7,948 bases of DNA from Patescibacteria group bacterium (GCA_029260985.1 JAJDCE010000011.1:1-7948); one strand, 5' to 3'; positions 1-6,751 are shown, counted from the first letter of the stretch. Notes: generated by a model not told the origin, from the sequence alone. Made by a program: numbers and translations.

Positions 1-1255
1 TCATGCTATCAGGATTTTGCTGTAGAGATTCTGGTATTTCTAATTCTCTACTGGTTTTATCCAGATTCCTTTCGATATGTTCAAGCTTAACCAAATATTG
101 GCTGATGGTTTCACGATCTACTTTTAAGGCATCCGGATTTGTTAACACTCCAGACTGATAAGCTTTTATTTTCTGATCAATACCTCTGACTTGATCTAAG
201 CTTATGACTTTTACATCTCGTTTCTTAAGCGCTTCAAATTTTTGTTCTACTTTTTTGAATTGCTGAGTCAAATAAGCTTTAATTTGCTCACGTTTAATTT
301 CCCTGGCCTCTAATAATAAATTAGTCAATTCCAGGCGCTGTTCATAACCGAGCATTTTATCAACGGAGCGTATCGATTCACCTTCGATTTGTTCTGTTAG
401 GCTGTGCAGCCGGGATTTGCCTCCTTCTTTAACCTGCTTCTGAATCAGATGAATGACATCGTCATTAAGTCCAGCAGCTTCTTTTGTGTAAACAAACCTA
501 GCATTATCCGCATTTTCTTCTTTAAGTTTTGCCTCAGCTTGCAGCTCTGCCACTCGACGATTGATCCAGTTGGTTTTACCTTTCAGATCCGCTTTAATTT
601 CCCGTGCTTTATTTAGATCGATTGTTTCGCCTTGACTAACTTTTTCATATTCCCCATTTAATGCTTCTTCTCTTTCTCCCCATTCAGCAGTTGCTTGTTT
701 GGTCAGTTCTGGATGATCGGTGCCCAATGACCTTAAGAGATTTGTTGCTTTTTCGTGAAGGGTCATTGCACCACGGGATGCTTCTAGCTGACGCTGAAGT
801 TTTGAACTGAAGAAAACATGAAGATCTGAATTAAGCAGGTCATCAATCCTGACCTGATTGATATTTGAACCTCTTAACAGATCAATATTTTCATTGAACT
901 CATCAATGTCTCTAAGGGCAGTGTCAAAATTTCGCTGGTTCTCAACTGGCGCTTTAGCGGATTCAATGTATGTTTCGCAGGCTACTTTTTTGAGTTTAAG
1001 GTCTTCAGTTGTAGTCTTGCCTCGTCCAGTCAACTTTGCCAGTACTTTCCTGGTCTTACTACGTGTCTCCCTTTTTCTTATCTGATCATCAATTTCACTG
1101 ACATGATTTTGCAGAACATTCTGACCGATAGCATATTCATCAGGCAGCCAGTCTTTGGATTCGACGTTTTCAGCCGCTGAGTTTTGCGCGAAAAATACCA
1201 GTCTTTTTTCACCGATTTGAAATTGATTCCCTTTCGTGTTTTTTCCAAAAATCAT
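1..1255 (-). CDS. Hypothetical helical/coiled-coil-like protein, 5' part (C-terminus beyond window)
   Basis: Reading from the ATG at 1255 down to base 1, the frame stays open for 418 codons, so the gene continues past the window edge. The product begins MIFGKNTKGNQFQIGEK. After a short N-terminal part it is mostly predicted helix, rich in Lys, Glu, Gln and Leu, with long charged heptad-like stretches (for example around residues 180-290 and 310-400). I see no signal peptide, membrane segment, nucleotide-binding motif or metal site, so a soluble elongated or coiled-coil protein is the best description. I do not recognise the family. The start is supported by a TGn-extended -10 box about 23 bases upstream and by lack of coding potential beyond it; there is no Shine-Dalgarno sequence. 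A three-codon mini-ORF (ATG at 1263, Met-Ser-Gln-stop) overlaps the start in another frame. It is the first gene after the gene-free stretch. Confidence 0.82.
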   Translation of the reverse strand, partial: MIFGKNTKGNQFQIGEKRLVFFAQNSAAENVESKDWLPDEYAIGQNVLQNHVSEIDDQIRKRETRSKTRKVLAKLTGRGKTTTEDLKLKKVACETYIESAKAPVENQRNFDTALRDIDEFNENIDLLRGSNINQVRIDDLLNSDLHVFFSSKLQRQLEASRGAMTLHEKATNLLRSLGTDHPELTKQATAEWGEREEALNGEYEKVSQGETIDLNKAREIKADLKGKTNWINRRVAELQAEAKLKEENADNARFVYTKEAAGLNDDVIHLIQKQVKEGGKSRLHSLTEQIEGESIRSVDKMLGYEQRLELTNLLLEAREIKREQIKAYLTQQFKKVEQKFEALKKRDVKVISLDQVRGIDQKIKAYQSGVLTNPDALKVDRETISQYLVKLEHIERNLDKTSRELEIPESLQQNPDSM

Positions 1256-1277
1256 TGAGACATAAATTTATCTAATT

Positions 1278-1286
1278 ATTATACCA
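1278..1286 (-). promoter_or_regulatory. Extended -10 promoter of the 1-1255 gene
   Basis: On the minus strand the sequence TGGTATAAT is a perfect TATAAT with the TGn extension. It lies 22 bases before the ATG at 1255, so transcription would start near 1271 and leave a leader of about 16 bases. I see no good -35 at 16-18 bases, which is usual for extended -10 promoters. Confidence 0.6.
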
Positions 1287-1360
1287 TAAAACGGACCAGT
1301 TTTCCAGAGATAAATGACTGCACGTACAGCAAACTCTCCAGACGTCTAATTGGATGTTCT

Positions 1361-1384
1361 ATGTTCCCGATTTCTCGGGATTAT
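1361..1384. other. Short hairpin in the gene-free stretch
   Basis: TCCCGA at 1365-1370 pairs with TCGGGA at 1375-1380 across a four-base TTTC loop (GAAA on the minus strand). Weaker outer pairing (ATG with TAT, including one G-U pair in plus-strand RNA) can extend the stem to 1361-1384. No T-run follows on either strand, so it is not an intrinsic terminator. It lies between two divergently transcribed genes, so a protein-binding or structural role is possible but unproven. Confidence 0.35.
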
Positions 1385-1428
1385 GCCGGGTCGCTTCATT
1401 GAGAGTAACTAGCCCACAGCATTTCGTC

Positions 1429-1434
1429 TATAAT
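1429..1434 (+). promoter_or_regulatory. Possible -10 box for the four-helix-bundle gene
   Basis: A perfect TATAAT stands on the plus strand, but it lacks the TGn extension and a credible -35 at 16-18 bases. A start near 1441 would place both inverted-repeat arms and the gene at 1589-1960 on one transcript. In AT-rich intergenic DNA this hexamer can occur by chance, so the call is weak. Confidence 0.27.
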
Positions 1435-1474
1435 AACTTAAAAATGCTAATTGTCAAGTAAATTGGTTTTTATG

Positions 1475-1523
1475 TAATTCCAAATGGCCGCTCAGCTCCT
1501 TCGTCACGGGGCTCAAATTGGGG
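1475..1523 (+). repeat. Left arm of imperfect inverted repeat around the four-helix-bundle gene
   Basis: Three blocks in this arm match the reverse complement of 1961-2000, in the same order. Outer block 1475-1487 (TAATTCCAAATGG) matches apart from one missing T. Middle block CTCAG is at 1491-1495. Inner block 1507-1523 (CGGGGCTCAAATTGGGG) matches 16 of 17 bases. The left arm carries about nine extra bases between the middle and inner blocks. Confidence 0.85.
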
Positions 1524-1571
1524 ATAGCTTGCAAATAACCCAAAGCTATCGTAGTATTTGTTTTCTTTTTT
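1523..1571 (+). terminator. Attenuator-like hairpin with T-rich tail upstream of the four-helix-bundle gene
   Basis: GATAGCTT at 1523-1530 pairs perfectly with AAGCTATC at 1543-1550 over a 12-base loop. Six bases later a T-rich stretch runs from about 1556 to 1571. The stem is AT-rich and the gap before the T-run makes this a weak intrinsic terminator at best. It lies between the left repeat arm and the ATG at 1589, so on a plus-strand transcript it would be a leader hairpin able to limit read-through into the gene. Confidence 0.35.
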
Positions 1572-1588
1572 GAATTTAAACTAATTTT

Positions 1589-1960
1589 ATGCTTTATACG
1601 GAGCTGAGGATTTATAATATTTCCCAAGAATTATCTAAGGAGATTTTCTGGATCACTAAAAAGATCCCATATTATTGGAAGAATAGGGATGTTGATCAAA
1701 TCAGAAGATCTTCCGCTTCCGTTCCAGCTAATATTGCCGAGGGATATTCTAGACGTTTTTATGCTAGAGATTTTATCAGATATCTTATAATTGCACTCGG
1801 TTCAAGTGATGAAACTCAAGTGCATATCAAATCTCTTTTTGATAAGGAGTATTTATCTCTAGCTGATTTTAATACTTTTTCTAATCGGTATAAAAATTTG
1901 TCTATAAAAATTCTTAACTATATCAACTTTCTTAAAAAGAAGCATAAAATTAAAATTTAA
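1589..1960 (+). CDS. Four-helix-bundle protein (23S rRNA IVS / S23 / Avd-like family)
   Basis: The 123-residue product has the usual length and layout of this family: a start like MLYTELRIYNISQEL, a first long helix, the hallmark RRSSASVPANIAEGY at residues 39-53, then FIRYLIIALGSSDET at 62-76 and two C-terminal helices ending in a Lys-rich tail. Relatives are encoded in 23S rRNA intervening sequences, and a sister group (Avd) assists diversity-generating retroelements; they form basic oligomers thought to bind nucleic acid. The role of stand-alone members is unknown. I see no reverse transcriptase or template/variable repeat here, so an Avd role is not supported. The gene is about 30% GC by count, lower than the sampled rows of ppsA (35-55%), which suggests separate origin. 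It has no Shine-Dalgarno sequence; the start is chosen because it aligns with the family N-terminus. It converges on ppsA, 37 bases apart. Confidence 0.9.
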   Translation: MLYTELRIYNISQELSKEIFWITKKIPYYWKNRDVDQIRRSSASVPANIAEGYSRRFYARDFIRYLIIALGSSDETQVHIKSLFDKEYLSLADFNTFSNRYKNLSIKILNYINFLKKKHKIKI

Positions 1961-1984
1961 CCCCAATCTGAGCCCCGATCTGAG
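1961..1984 (+). repeat. Tandem 12-base direct repeat in the right arm
   Basis: Two adjacent 12-base units, CCCCAATCTGAG (1961-1972) and CCCCGATCTGAG (1973-1984), differ at one base. The following 1985-1996 may be a decayed third unit (7 of 12 match). The left arm has only one good counterpart (1512-1523), so the arms seem to have diverged by unit gain or loss. Confidence 0.7.
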
Positions 1985-2000
1985 TTCCAATTTGGAATTA
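1961..2000 (+). repeat. Right arm of imperfect inverted repeat around the four-helix-bundle gene
   Basis: This arm starts directly after the TAA of the four-helix-bundle gene. It pairs with 1475-1523: the inner block 1961-1977 (CCCCAATCTGAGCCCCG) has one mismatch in 17, then CTGAG at 1980-1984, then the outer block 1987-2000. The last three bases (1998-2000) are also the stop codon of ppsA on the other strand. The outer part contains its own palindrome, TTCCAA-T-TTGGAA (1985-1997). Confidence 0.85.
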
Positions 2001-4412
2001 TCGTTTATTTAGATCAATCATAGTCTTCACTACGGTATCCGGATTGAGGGACATGGTATTGATTCCTTCTTTGGCTAAAAAGCGGGCGAATTCCGGGTAA
2101 TCACTTGGAGCCTGGCCGCAGATGCCGACCTTAACCTTCTTCTTTTTGCTGATTTTGATGATTTGACGAACGAGCGTTTTAACGGCTTCGTTTCGTTCAT
2201 CAAATACATGGCGAACGAGTTCGGAGTCACGATCAACACCTAAAGTTAGCTGAGTTAAGTCGTTTGAGCCAATAGAAAATCCGTCGAATATTTCAGCGAA
2301 TTGTTCTCCTAGAATTACATTGCTTGGAATCTCGCACATTACATATACTTCCAAGCCGTCTTTTCCTCGCTGCAGGCCGTTTTTACGCATTTCAGCGAGT
2401 ACTTTTTTACCTTCTGTAATTGTTCGGCAGAAGGGGATCATCAGCTTAAGATTGGTCAGGCCCATTTCATTACGTACTTTTTTCATGGCCTTGCATTCCA
2501 GAGCAAAAGCATCCCTGTATTTTGGATCGTAGTATCGACTTGCGCCTCTCCATCCGATCATTGGATTATCTTCTTTTGGTTCGTATGGGGCGCCTCCTAT
2601 CAGATTCGCATATTCATTGGATTTAAAGTCGCTCATACGCACAATCACATCATTTGGCCAAAAGGCTGCAGCGATAGTGGCAACCCCTTCAGCTAATTTA
2701 TCTACAAAAAAGTCCGTCTTATTCTTATAGCCGGCTGTAATGTCGTTGATTTTTTGCTTTACTTTCGCGTCTTTTATTTTTCTGAAATTAATTAGCGCAA
2801 GCGGGTGAATTTTGATGTAAGAATTGATAATGAATTCCAGTCGGGCCAGTCCGACACCTGCGTTGGGAATGAATGAGCTTTCAAAGGCAATATCCGGATT
2901 TCCTAGATTCATCATGATCTTGGATTTGGGCATTTTCAGGTTTTTCAGACTTGTTTTTTTGACTCTGAATTTAAGTGCACCCTTGTAGATATTTCCGAGC
3001 TCACCTTCACAGGCTACCGTTATTTTATCTCCGGTTTTAATCACCTGAGTCGCATTTTCGGTTCCTACTACGCAAGGTATACCCAGTTCGCGGGATACAA
3101 TGGCGGCGTGACAGGTTCTCCCTCCACGATTGGTCACAATGGCTGAGGCAATTTTCATAATAGGCACCCAATCCGGGTCAGTCATTGTAGTGACCAGAAT
3201 TTCACCTTTTTGGAACTGTTTTATCTGGTTCGCACTTTCTATTACGCGGGCTGTTCCGGATGCTACCTTTGCGCCAACAGGGGAGCCACTGGAAATGATA
3301 GTGCCTTTTTCGGTTAGCGAATAATCTTCTAATATACTGGTGTCTTTTCTGGACTGAACGGTTTCAGGACGAGCCTGAACGATGAATAATTCACCTGTTT
3401 TTCCGTCTTTTGCCCATTCCATGTCCATAGGTTTAAAATAACCGGCTTCTTTGCTGTAATGGTCTTCTATAGTGGCTGCCCACTCCGCTAGCTTGAGCAC
3501 TTCTTTGTCGGTGATGCAGAATTTGTCTCTATCGCTTTGTTTAACAGGAATATTTTTAACAGGGGATTTAGTGCCATTGGGGGAATAGATCATTTTGATC
3601 TGCTTTGCTCCAATTCTTTTGGTGAGAATGGGCTTATAGCCTTCTTTCAGCGTGGGTTTAAAGACATAAAATTCATCGGGATTTACGGCGCCCTGTACCA
3701 CGTTTTCTCCTAATCCGTAGGCCGCATTTATAAGCACTGCATTTTTGAAGCCGGTTTCTGTATCAATGCTGAACATAACACCGGATGATGCCATGTCTGA
3801 ACGGACCATTTTCTGCACCGCAATGGAAAGGCCTATTTGAAAGTGATCGAATTTCTTTTCTTCACGATAAGCAATCGCGCGGTTTGTAAAAAGGGAGGCG
3901 AAGCACCGCTTGCATGCATCGAGTAATTCATGATCTCCGCGAATGTTTAAGAAAGTCTCTTGTTGGCCCGCAAAAGAGGCGTCTGGTAAATCCTCGGCAG
4001 TAGCTGAGGATCGGACCGCAACATCACAGTTTTTTCCGTACATTCGTTCCATTTTCCGGTATGAATCCAGGATTGCCTTATTCAGATCTTCAGGAAATTC
4101 CGCTCTTAATATTGTGTTCCGCACTTTACGTCCGCGTTCTTCCAGATTATCCATATTTTTAGCGTCCAGGCCTTTTAAAATCCTTTTTATGTCATCCTGA
4201 ATGCCTGCTGACTTAAGCAAGTGATGGTAGGCAAATGCCGTTACCGCGTATCCGTTCGGGATTGCTACTCCTTTTGGAGTCAATTCTCTGTACATTTCCC
4301 CTAAAGAGGCATTTTTACCTCCAACAAGCGGAACATCTTTAATTCCAAGTTCGTCGAACCAGAGAACCAATTCCTTTTTACGGCCGATCCGTTTGAGTAG
4401 TTTTTTAAGCAT
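1998..4412 (-). CDS. ppsA: Phosphoenolpyruvate synthase (pyruvate, water dikinase)
   Basis: The enzyme converts pyruvate, ATP and water to phosphoenolpyruvate, AMP and phosphate, feeding gluconeogenesis; it is cytosolic. At 804 residues it is full length (E. coli PpsA has 792). Domains: N-terminal ATP-binding part with LVGGKNASLGEM (29-40) and VAVRSSATAEDLPDASFAGQ (131-150); a central mobile domain with the phosphorylated histidine, His435, in GGRTCHAAIVSRELG (430-444); and a C-terminal PEP/pyruvate barrel with FSIGSNDLTQLTLGVDRDS (712-730) and the catalytic cysteine Cys765 in GICGQ. All key residues are present. The N-terminus (MLKKLLKRIGRKKELVLW) is a few residues longer and more basic than in E. 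coli, but no better start exists. An extended -10 promoter lies just upstream and there is no Shine-Dalgarno sequence near the ATG. It follows the peptidase gene on the same strand after 109 bases with its own promoter, so an operon is not required. No regulatory protein gene is adjacent. Confidence 0.97.
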   Translation of the reverse strand: MLKKLLKRIGRKKELVLWFDELGIKDVPLVGGKNASLGEMYRELTPKGVAIPNGYAVTAFAYHHLLKSAGIQDDIKRILKGLDAKNMDNLEERGRKVRNTILRAEFPEDLNKAILDSYRKMERMYGKNCDVAVRSSATAEDLPDASFAGQQETFLNIRGDHELLDACKRCFASLFTNRAIAYREEKKFDHFQIGLSIAVQKMVRSDMASSGVMFSIDTETGFKNAVLINAAYGLGENVVQGAVNPDEFYVFKPTLKEGYKPILTKRIGAKQIKMIYSPNGTKSPVKNIPVKQSDRDKFCITDKEVLKLAEWAATIEDHYSKEAGYFKPMDMEWAKDGKTGELFIVQARPETVQSRKDTSILEDYSLTEKGTIISSGSPVGAKVASGTARVIESANQIKQFQKGEILVTTMTDPDWVPIMKIASAIVTNRGGRTCHAAIVSRELGIPCVVGTENATQVIKTGDKITVACEGELGNIYKGALKFRVKKTSLKNLKMPKSKIMMNLGNPDIAFESSFIPNAGVGLARLEFIINSYIKIHPLALINFRKIKDAKVKQKINDITAGYKNKTDFFVDKLAEGVATIAAAFWPNDVIVRMSDFKSNEYANLIGGAPYEPKEDNPMIGWRGASRYYDPKYRDAFALECKAMKKVRNEMGLTNLKLMIPFCRTITEGKKVLAEMRKNGLQRGKDGLEVYVMCEIPSNVILGEQFAEIFDGFSIGSNDLTQLTLGVDRDSELVRHVFDERNEAVKTLVRQIIKISKKKKVKVGICGQAPSDYPEFARFLAKEGINTMSLNPDTVVKTMIDLNKR

Positions 4413-4438
4413 ATTTTTTATATTAGATTTCGCTTAAA

Positions 4439-4467
4439 AATATATCACCTTTTTTATTTGGGTACAA
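4439..4467 (-). promoter_or_regulatory. Promoter of ppsA
   Basis: On the minus strand TGATATATT (4439-4447) is an extended -10 with five of six bases matching TATAAT. A partial -35, TTGTAC (4462-4467), lies 17 bases upstream. Transcription would start about 20-25 bases before the ATG at 4412. The GGTGAT overlapping the -10 looks like a Shine-Dalgarno sequence but is about 35 bases from the start codon, too far to act as one. Confidence 0.55.
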
Positions 4468-4482
4468 TGAAATTGACTACAG

Positions 4483-4506
4483 CGAAATAACGAAATTACG
4501 AAGTAG
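4483..4506. repeat. Three tandem 8-base units upstream of the ppsA promoter
   Basis: CGAAATAA, CGAAATTA and CGAAGTAG follow one another with an 8-base period, starting 16 bases upstream of the proposed -35 of ppsA. The third unit is degraded. They could be operator half-sites, but 8-base spacing does not match one helix turn and chance is possible. Confidence 0.4.
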
Positions 4507-4524
4507 CATATCGTTCTATCGCTA
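4504..4524 (-). terminator. Weak hairpin at the end of the M23/SLH gene
   Basis: On the minus strand, beginning at the TAG stop, TAGC-g-ATA can pair with TATGCTA over a short loop, giving seven pairs with one bulge. No T-run follows, so it is a poor intrinsic terminator; I list it as the only hairpin seen in the 109 bases between this gene and ppsA. Confidence 0.2.
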
Positions 4525-6723
4525 GTCTGAATACACCATCAAATTATTTTCCTGAATGGTTTTCATTCTATATATAGTCTCTGCGACCATGGCTCTTGTC
4601 ATCCCTTTGCCAGCCTGGAAGGTGCTGCCGCCATCGATGATATTCATTTTGTTTGCCAGGAAGGCATAGCCTGCGAACCAATCGTCCAGGCTCACATCAT
4701 CGTATGGTTTTGTGATGTCTTCAGATGGTTTGATATTGTTGGTTGCAAAAAGCACTTTTAAATACTCGGCACGATTCACTGTGTTCGCTGGCTTAAAGCT
4801 TCCATCGTTGTAACCATTTACGATTCCACGGGCAACGGCCGTAGACAGTGTCGATGCGTACCAAGCTGATTTGTCTACATCATTGAAATGAAGGTCAAAA
4901 GGACCACCGACATCCACATTAAAGGCAAGCATCAGCATTTTTAATGCCTCTGCACGATTCACTGTTTTATTGGGCTGGAATGATCCGTCTGAGTATCCAC
5001 TTACAATATCCTTATCTTTCAAGTATTTGATTGCATTGTAGTTAGGATGATTTCTTTTGACGTCAGCGAATACTTCTTTTTCTTCCCTGAGCATGGATGA
5101 ACTATCGCCGAGTAGTGCACCGTTTTGAGCTTTGAAATTCACTGGTTCGTCGCCACCGATCACAACTCTTACTTCTGCCACTCCGCTTTTAAAATCTGTA
5201 CTGCTTAGGTTTTCCGGCATGATCCGGACTTGTCCTCGATCTGCTCTCACATTTACTAACCCTGTGAAGTTAACAGCTGGAGATATATTTCCATTTTCAT
5301 CCAAAGCAATTACCTGCATTTTTTCTACTATGTTTTCCTGATAGTGACCATCGTGCTCGATGTGAAGTTTGGCAGCAAGCTTTACTTCGTTTATAAAGCT
5401 TACTTGGTAGCCGCTTTTGCCGACGGTGATCGTAGCGGATCCAACTTCTGTTGAACGAATGACTACCTTAGCTGAACCGTTATTAAAATCTGCCTTGCTT
5501 AAACTGTCCCTCAGTAATTGTCCGGCGCCTGAATGTTCAATTCTGATTCGATCGTCATCCGACATATTGGCTATTTGACCTAACTCGTCGGTTATCACTA
5601 GATTAATTCCATTTCCAACTAAGCTCACCCGCTCTCCACTGATTTTGAATTCAAACAGATGTTCCTTGCCCGTTTCTCTGAAAGTCGGCTGAGGATCCGG
5701 CGTAGGTTCAGGTGTCGGCGTTGGAATTGGATCTGGTTGAGGATCCGGATCCGGTGTAGGTGTTGGGGTTGGATCAGGTGTAGGTGTGGGATTATCATTA
5801 TTGGTGCTTACAACGGATGAGTGGCTTATGTTTTCCGCCACAAATTTCATCGGGCTTGCTGTGTGAATACGGCCTTTGGAAAGACCGAGGCCAGCATTTA
5901 CCGCTTCAAAGAAGCTAAGCCCAGCCTCCTGTGCTTCCTTCCAGCTGAAGGGCCAGTAGGGGTGCCAGGGCGCTGAGTCCTTATCTAATTGGAAATGCAA
6001 GTGAGGTGTGGTTGAGGTTCCTGTGTTGCCACTGGTTCCGACAATCTGACCTTTTAATATATTCTGACCCTCCTGAACGTCCACACGATCCATGTGATTA
6101 TACCCGGAGTAAAGGGTGGTGAGTTTGCCAGGGTTGTCCGGATCCGGCACATTTGGGTGCTTGATAACTACATGATGACCAAAACCTGTTCCTTGAGTGG
6201 AGGTTTTTATCACTTTTCCATTGGCGATGGCGTGAAGAGGAGTGCCAATTGGCAATTTAATATCAACGGCCAAGTGACTTCCCACATCTTCTGTGTGATC
6301 GTATTTGTAATTCCCGAGGTAAACGACTGAATAGATGATTTTTACATTTCTAATGCTATCTTGTGATGTATCGCCCCATACTAACTGATCATCCGGGAAT
6401 TGCATTTTGCTGAGATCATATTTTGGTAAGTCGATGAGATCGCTTTTGGGAATATTTTCAAAACGCGTGTTGTTCTGAGTGTGCCAATGGGTCCAATTGG
6501 GTACCTTGGCAACGGGATAAACGGTTCCGTTAAATGGCTGTGGCGCGTCTAAGACACTCGCTTTAAACCACACTCCTGCCTGTTCACCAAAATAGACCAT
6601 TGTCATTAGCGCTAAGGTAAGCACTGTAAGCCCAGTCCATTTTAGTATTTTGATGACTTTTGAGGTCAAAAAGCTTTTTACCGCCTTCTTCCCTCTCTGT
6701 GATCTTTTTCTTTTAACGGCCAT
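4522..6723 (-). CDS. Membrane-anchored M23 (LytM-type) endopeptidase with Ig-like and SLH domains
   Basis: Predicted to cut peptidoglycan cross-links outside the membrane while held to the envelope. From the ATG at 6723 the product has 733 residues: a Lys/Arg-rich cytoplasmic start, one membrane segment (about 27-46) without an obvious cleavage site, an M23 domain (about 145-250), a Pro-Thr-Asp linker (312-346), two related Ig-like domains (about 356-449 and 450-545) and three SLH repeats (about 553-602, 613-662 and 674-720, the last degenerate). The zinc ligands are complete: His150 and Asp154 (HxxxD) and His243 in HLH, with His210 and His241 as catalytic partners. No cysteine occurs, which suits an exported protein. 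A longer frame opens at 6795, but its 24 extra codons run through the promoter and a repeat cluster, so I prefer 6723. Known SLH domains bind cell-wall polymers. The substrate bond is unknown, and a structural role is possible. Confidence 0.92.
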   Translation of the reverse strand: MAVKRKRSQRGKKAVKSFLTSKVIKILKWTGLTVLTLALMTMVYFGEQAGVWFKASVLDAPQPFNGTVYPVAKVPNWTHWHTQNNTRFENIPKSDLIDLPKYDLSKMQFPDDQLVWGDTSQDSIRNVKIIYSVVYLGNYKYDHTEDVGSHLAVDIKLPIGTPLHAIANGKVIKTSTQGTGFGHHVVIKHPNVPDPDNPGKLTTLYSGYNHMDRVDVQEGQNILKGQIVGTSGNTGTSTTPHLHFQLDKDSAPWHPYWPFSWKEAQEAGLSFFEAVNAGLGLSKGRIHTASPMKFVAENISHSSVVSTNNDNPTPTPDPTPTPTPDPDPQPDPIPTPTPEPTPDPQPTFRETGKEHLFEFKISGERVSLVGNGINLVITDELGQIANMSDDDRIRIEHSGAGQLLRDSLSKADFNNGSAKVVIRSTEVGSATITVGKSGYQVSFINEVKLAAKLHIEHDGHYQENIVEKMQVIALDENGNISPAVNFTGLVNVRADRGQVRIMPENLSSTDFKSGVAEVRVVIGGDEPVNFKAQNGALLGDSSSMLREEKEVFADVKRNHPNYNAIKYLKDKDIVSGYSDGSFQPNKTVNRAEALKMLMLAFNVDVGGPFDLHFNDVDKSAWYASTLSTAVARGIVNGYNDGSFKPANTVNRAEYLKVLFATNNIKPSEDITKPYDDVSLDDWFAGYAFLANKMNIIDGGSTFQAGKGMTRAMVAETIYRMKTIQENNLMVYSD
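5686..5790 (-). repeat. Low-complexity Pro-Thr/Asp-Pro linker coding repeat
   Basis: These bases encode residues 312-346 of the M23/SLH protein, a run of PT, DP, EP and QP pairs. The DNA is built from short degenerate repeats (GGTGTAGGTGT-like and GGATCCGGATCCGG-like on the plus strand). Such linkers commonly span the wall and change length by slippage. It separates the catalytic domain from the attachment domains. Confidence 0.85.
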
Positions 6724-6751
6724 TTTTATCTTTTTATCTAAAAATCCTATT

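Larger units (their letters stand above)
1256..1588. other. 333-base gene-free stretch
   Basis: No convincing reading frame lies here on either strand. It holds, in order: the minus-strand promoter of the left gene (1278-1286), a chance-sized palindrome AGACGTCT (1340-1347), a hairpin at 1361-1384, a weak plus-strand -10 (1429-1434), the left arm of the inverted repeat (1475-1523) and a hairpin followed by a T-rich run (1523-1571) before the four-helix-bundle gene. I see no tRNA or other recognisable RNA. Confidence 0.6.
1475..2000 (+). mobile_element. Candidate IVS-like element: four-helix-bundle gene between inverted-repeat arms
   Basis: The unit is a left arm, a small hairpin with T-rich tail, one AT-rich gene for a four-helix-bundle protein, then a right arm starting on the base after the gene's stop codon. 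This resembles the intervening sequences of some bacterial 23S rRNA genes, whose ends pair into a stem and which may encode a protein of this family. Here it lies between protein genes, not in rRNA. I see no transposase or evident target duplication. Whether it moves, or is only a gene with paired flanks, is inference. Confidence 0.4.

Noticed and set aside
404..1085. Plus-strand frames at 404-616 and 858-1085
   Set aside because: Both are antisense to the open minus-strand gene at 1-1255 and show no domain or upstream signal.
1340..1347. Palindrome AGACGTCT as an operator
   Set aside because: Eight bases without extension or a second copy is within chance expectation.
1475..2000. Diversity-generating retroelement (the gene as Avd)
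   Set aside because: No reverse transcriptase and no template/variable repeat pair are seen in the window; family membership alone is not enough.
1475..2000. 23S rRNA intervening sequence in place
   Set aside because: The flanks are protein genes and intergenic DNA, with no recognisable 23S rRNA sequence on either side.
2320..4200. Plus-strand frames at 2320-2532, 3130-3324 and 3943-4200
   Set aside because: All are shadows of ppsA, whose frame is full length with all catalytic motifs.
5132..6330. Plus-strand frames at 5132-5341 and 6094-6330
   Set aside because: They are antisense to the M23/SLH gene, which has clear domains in this region.
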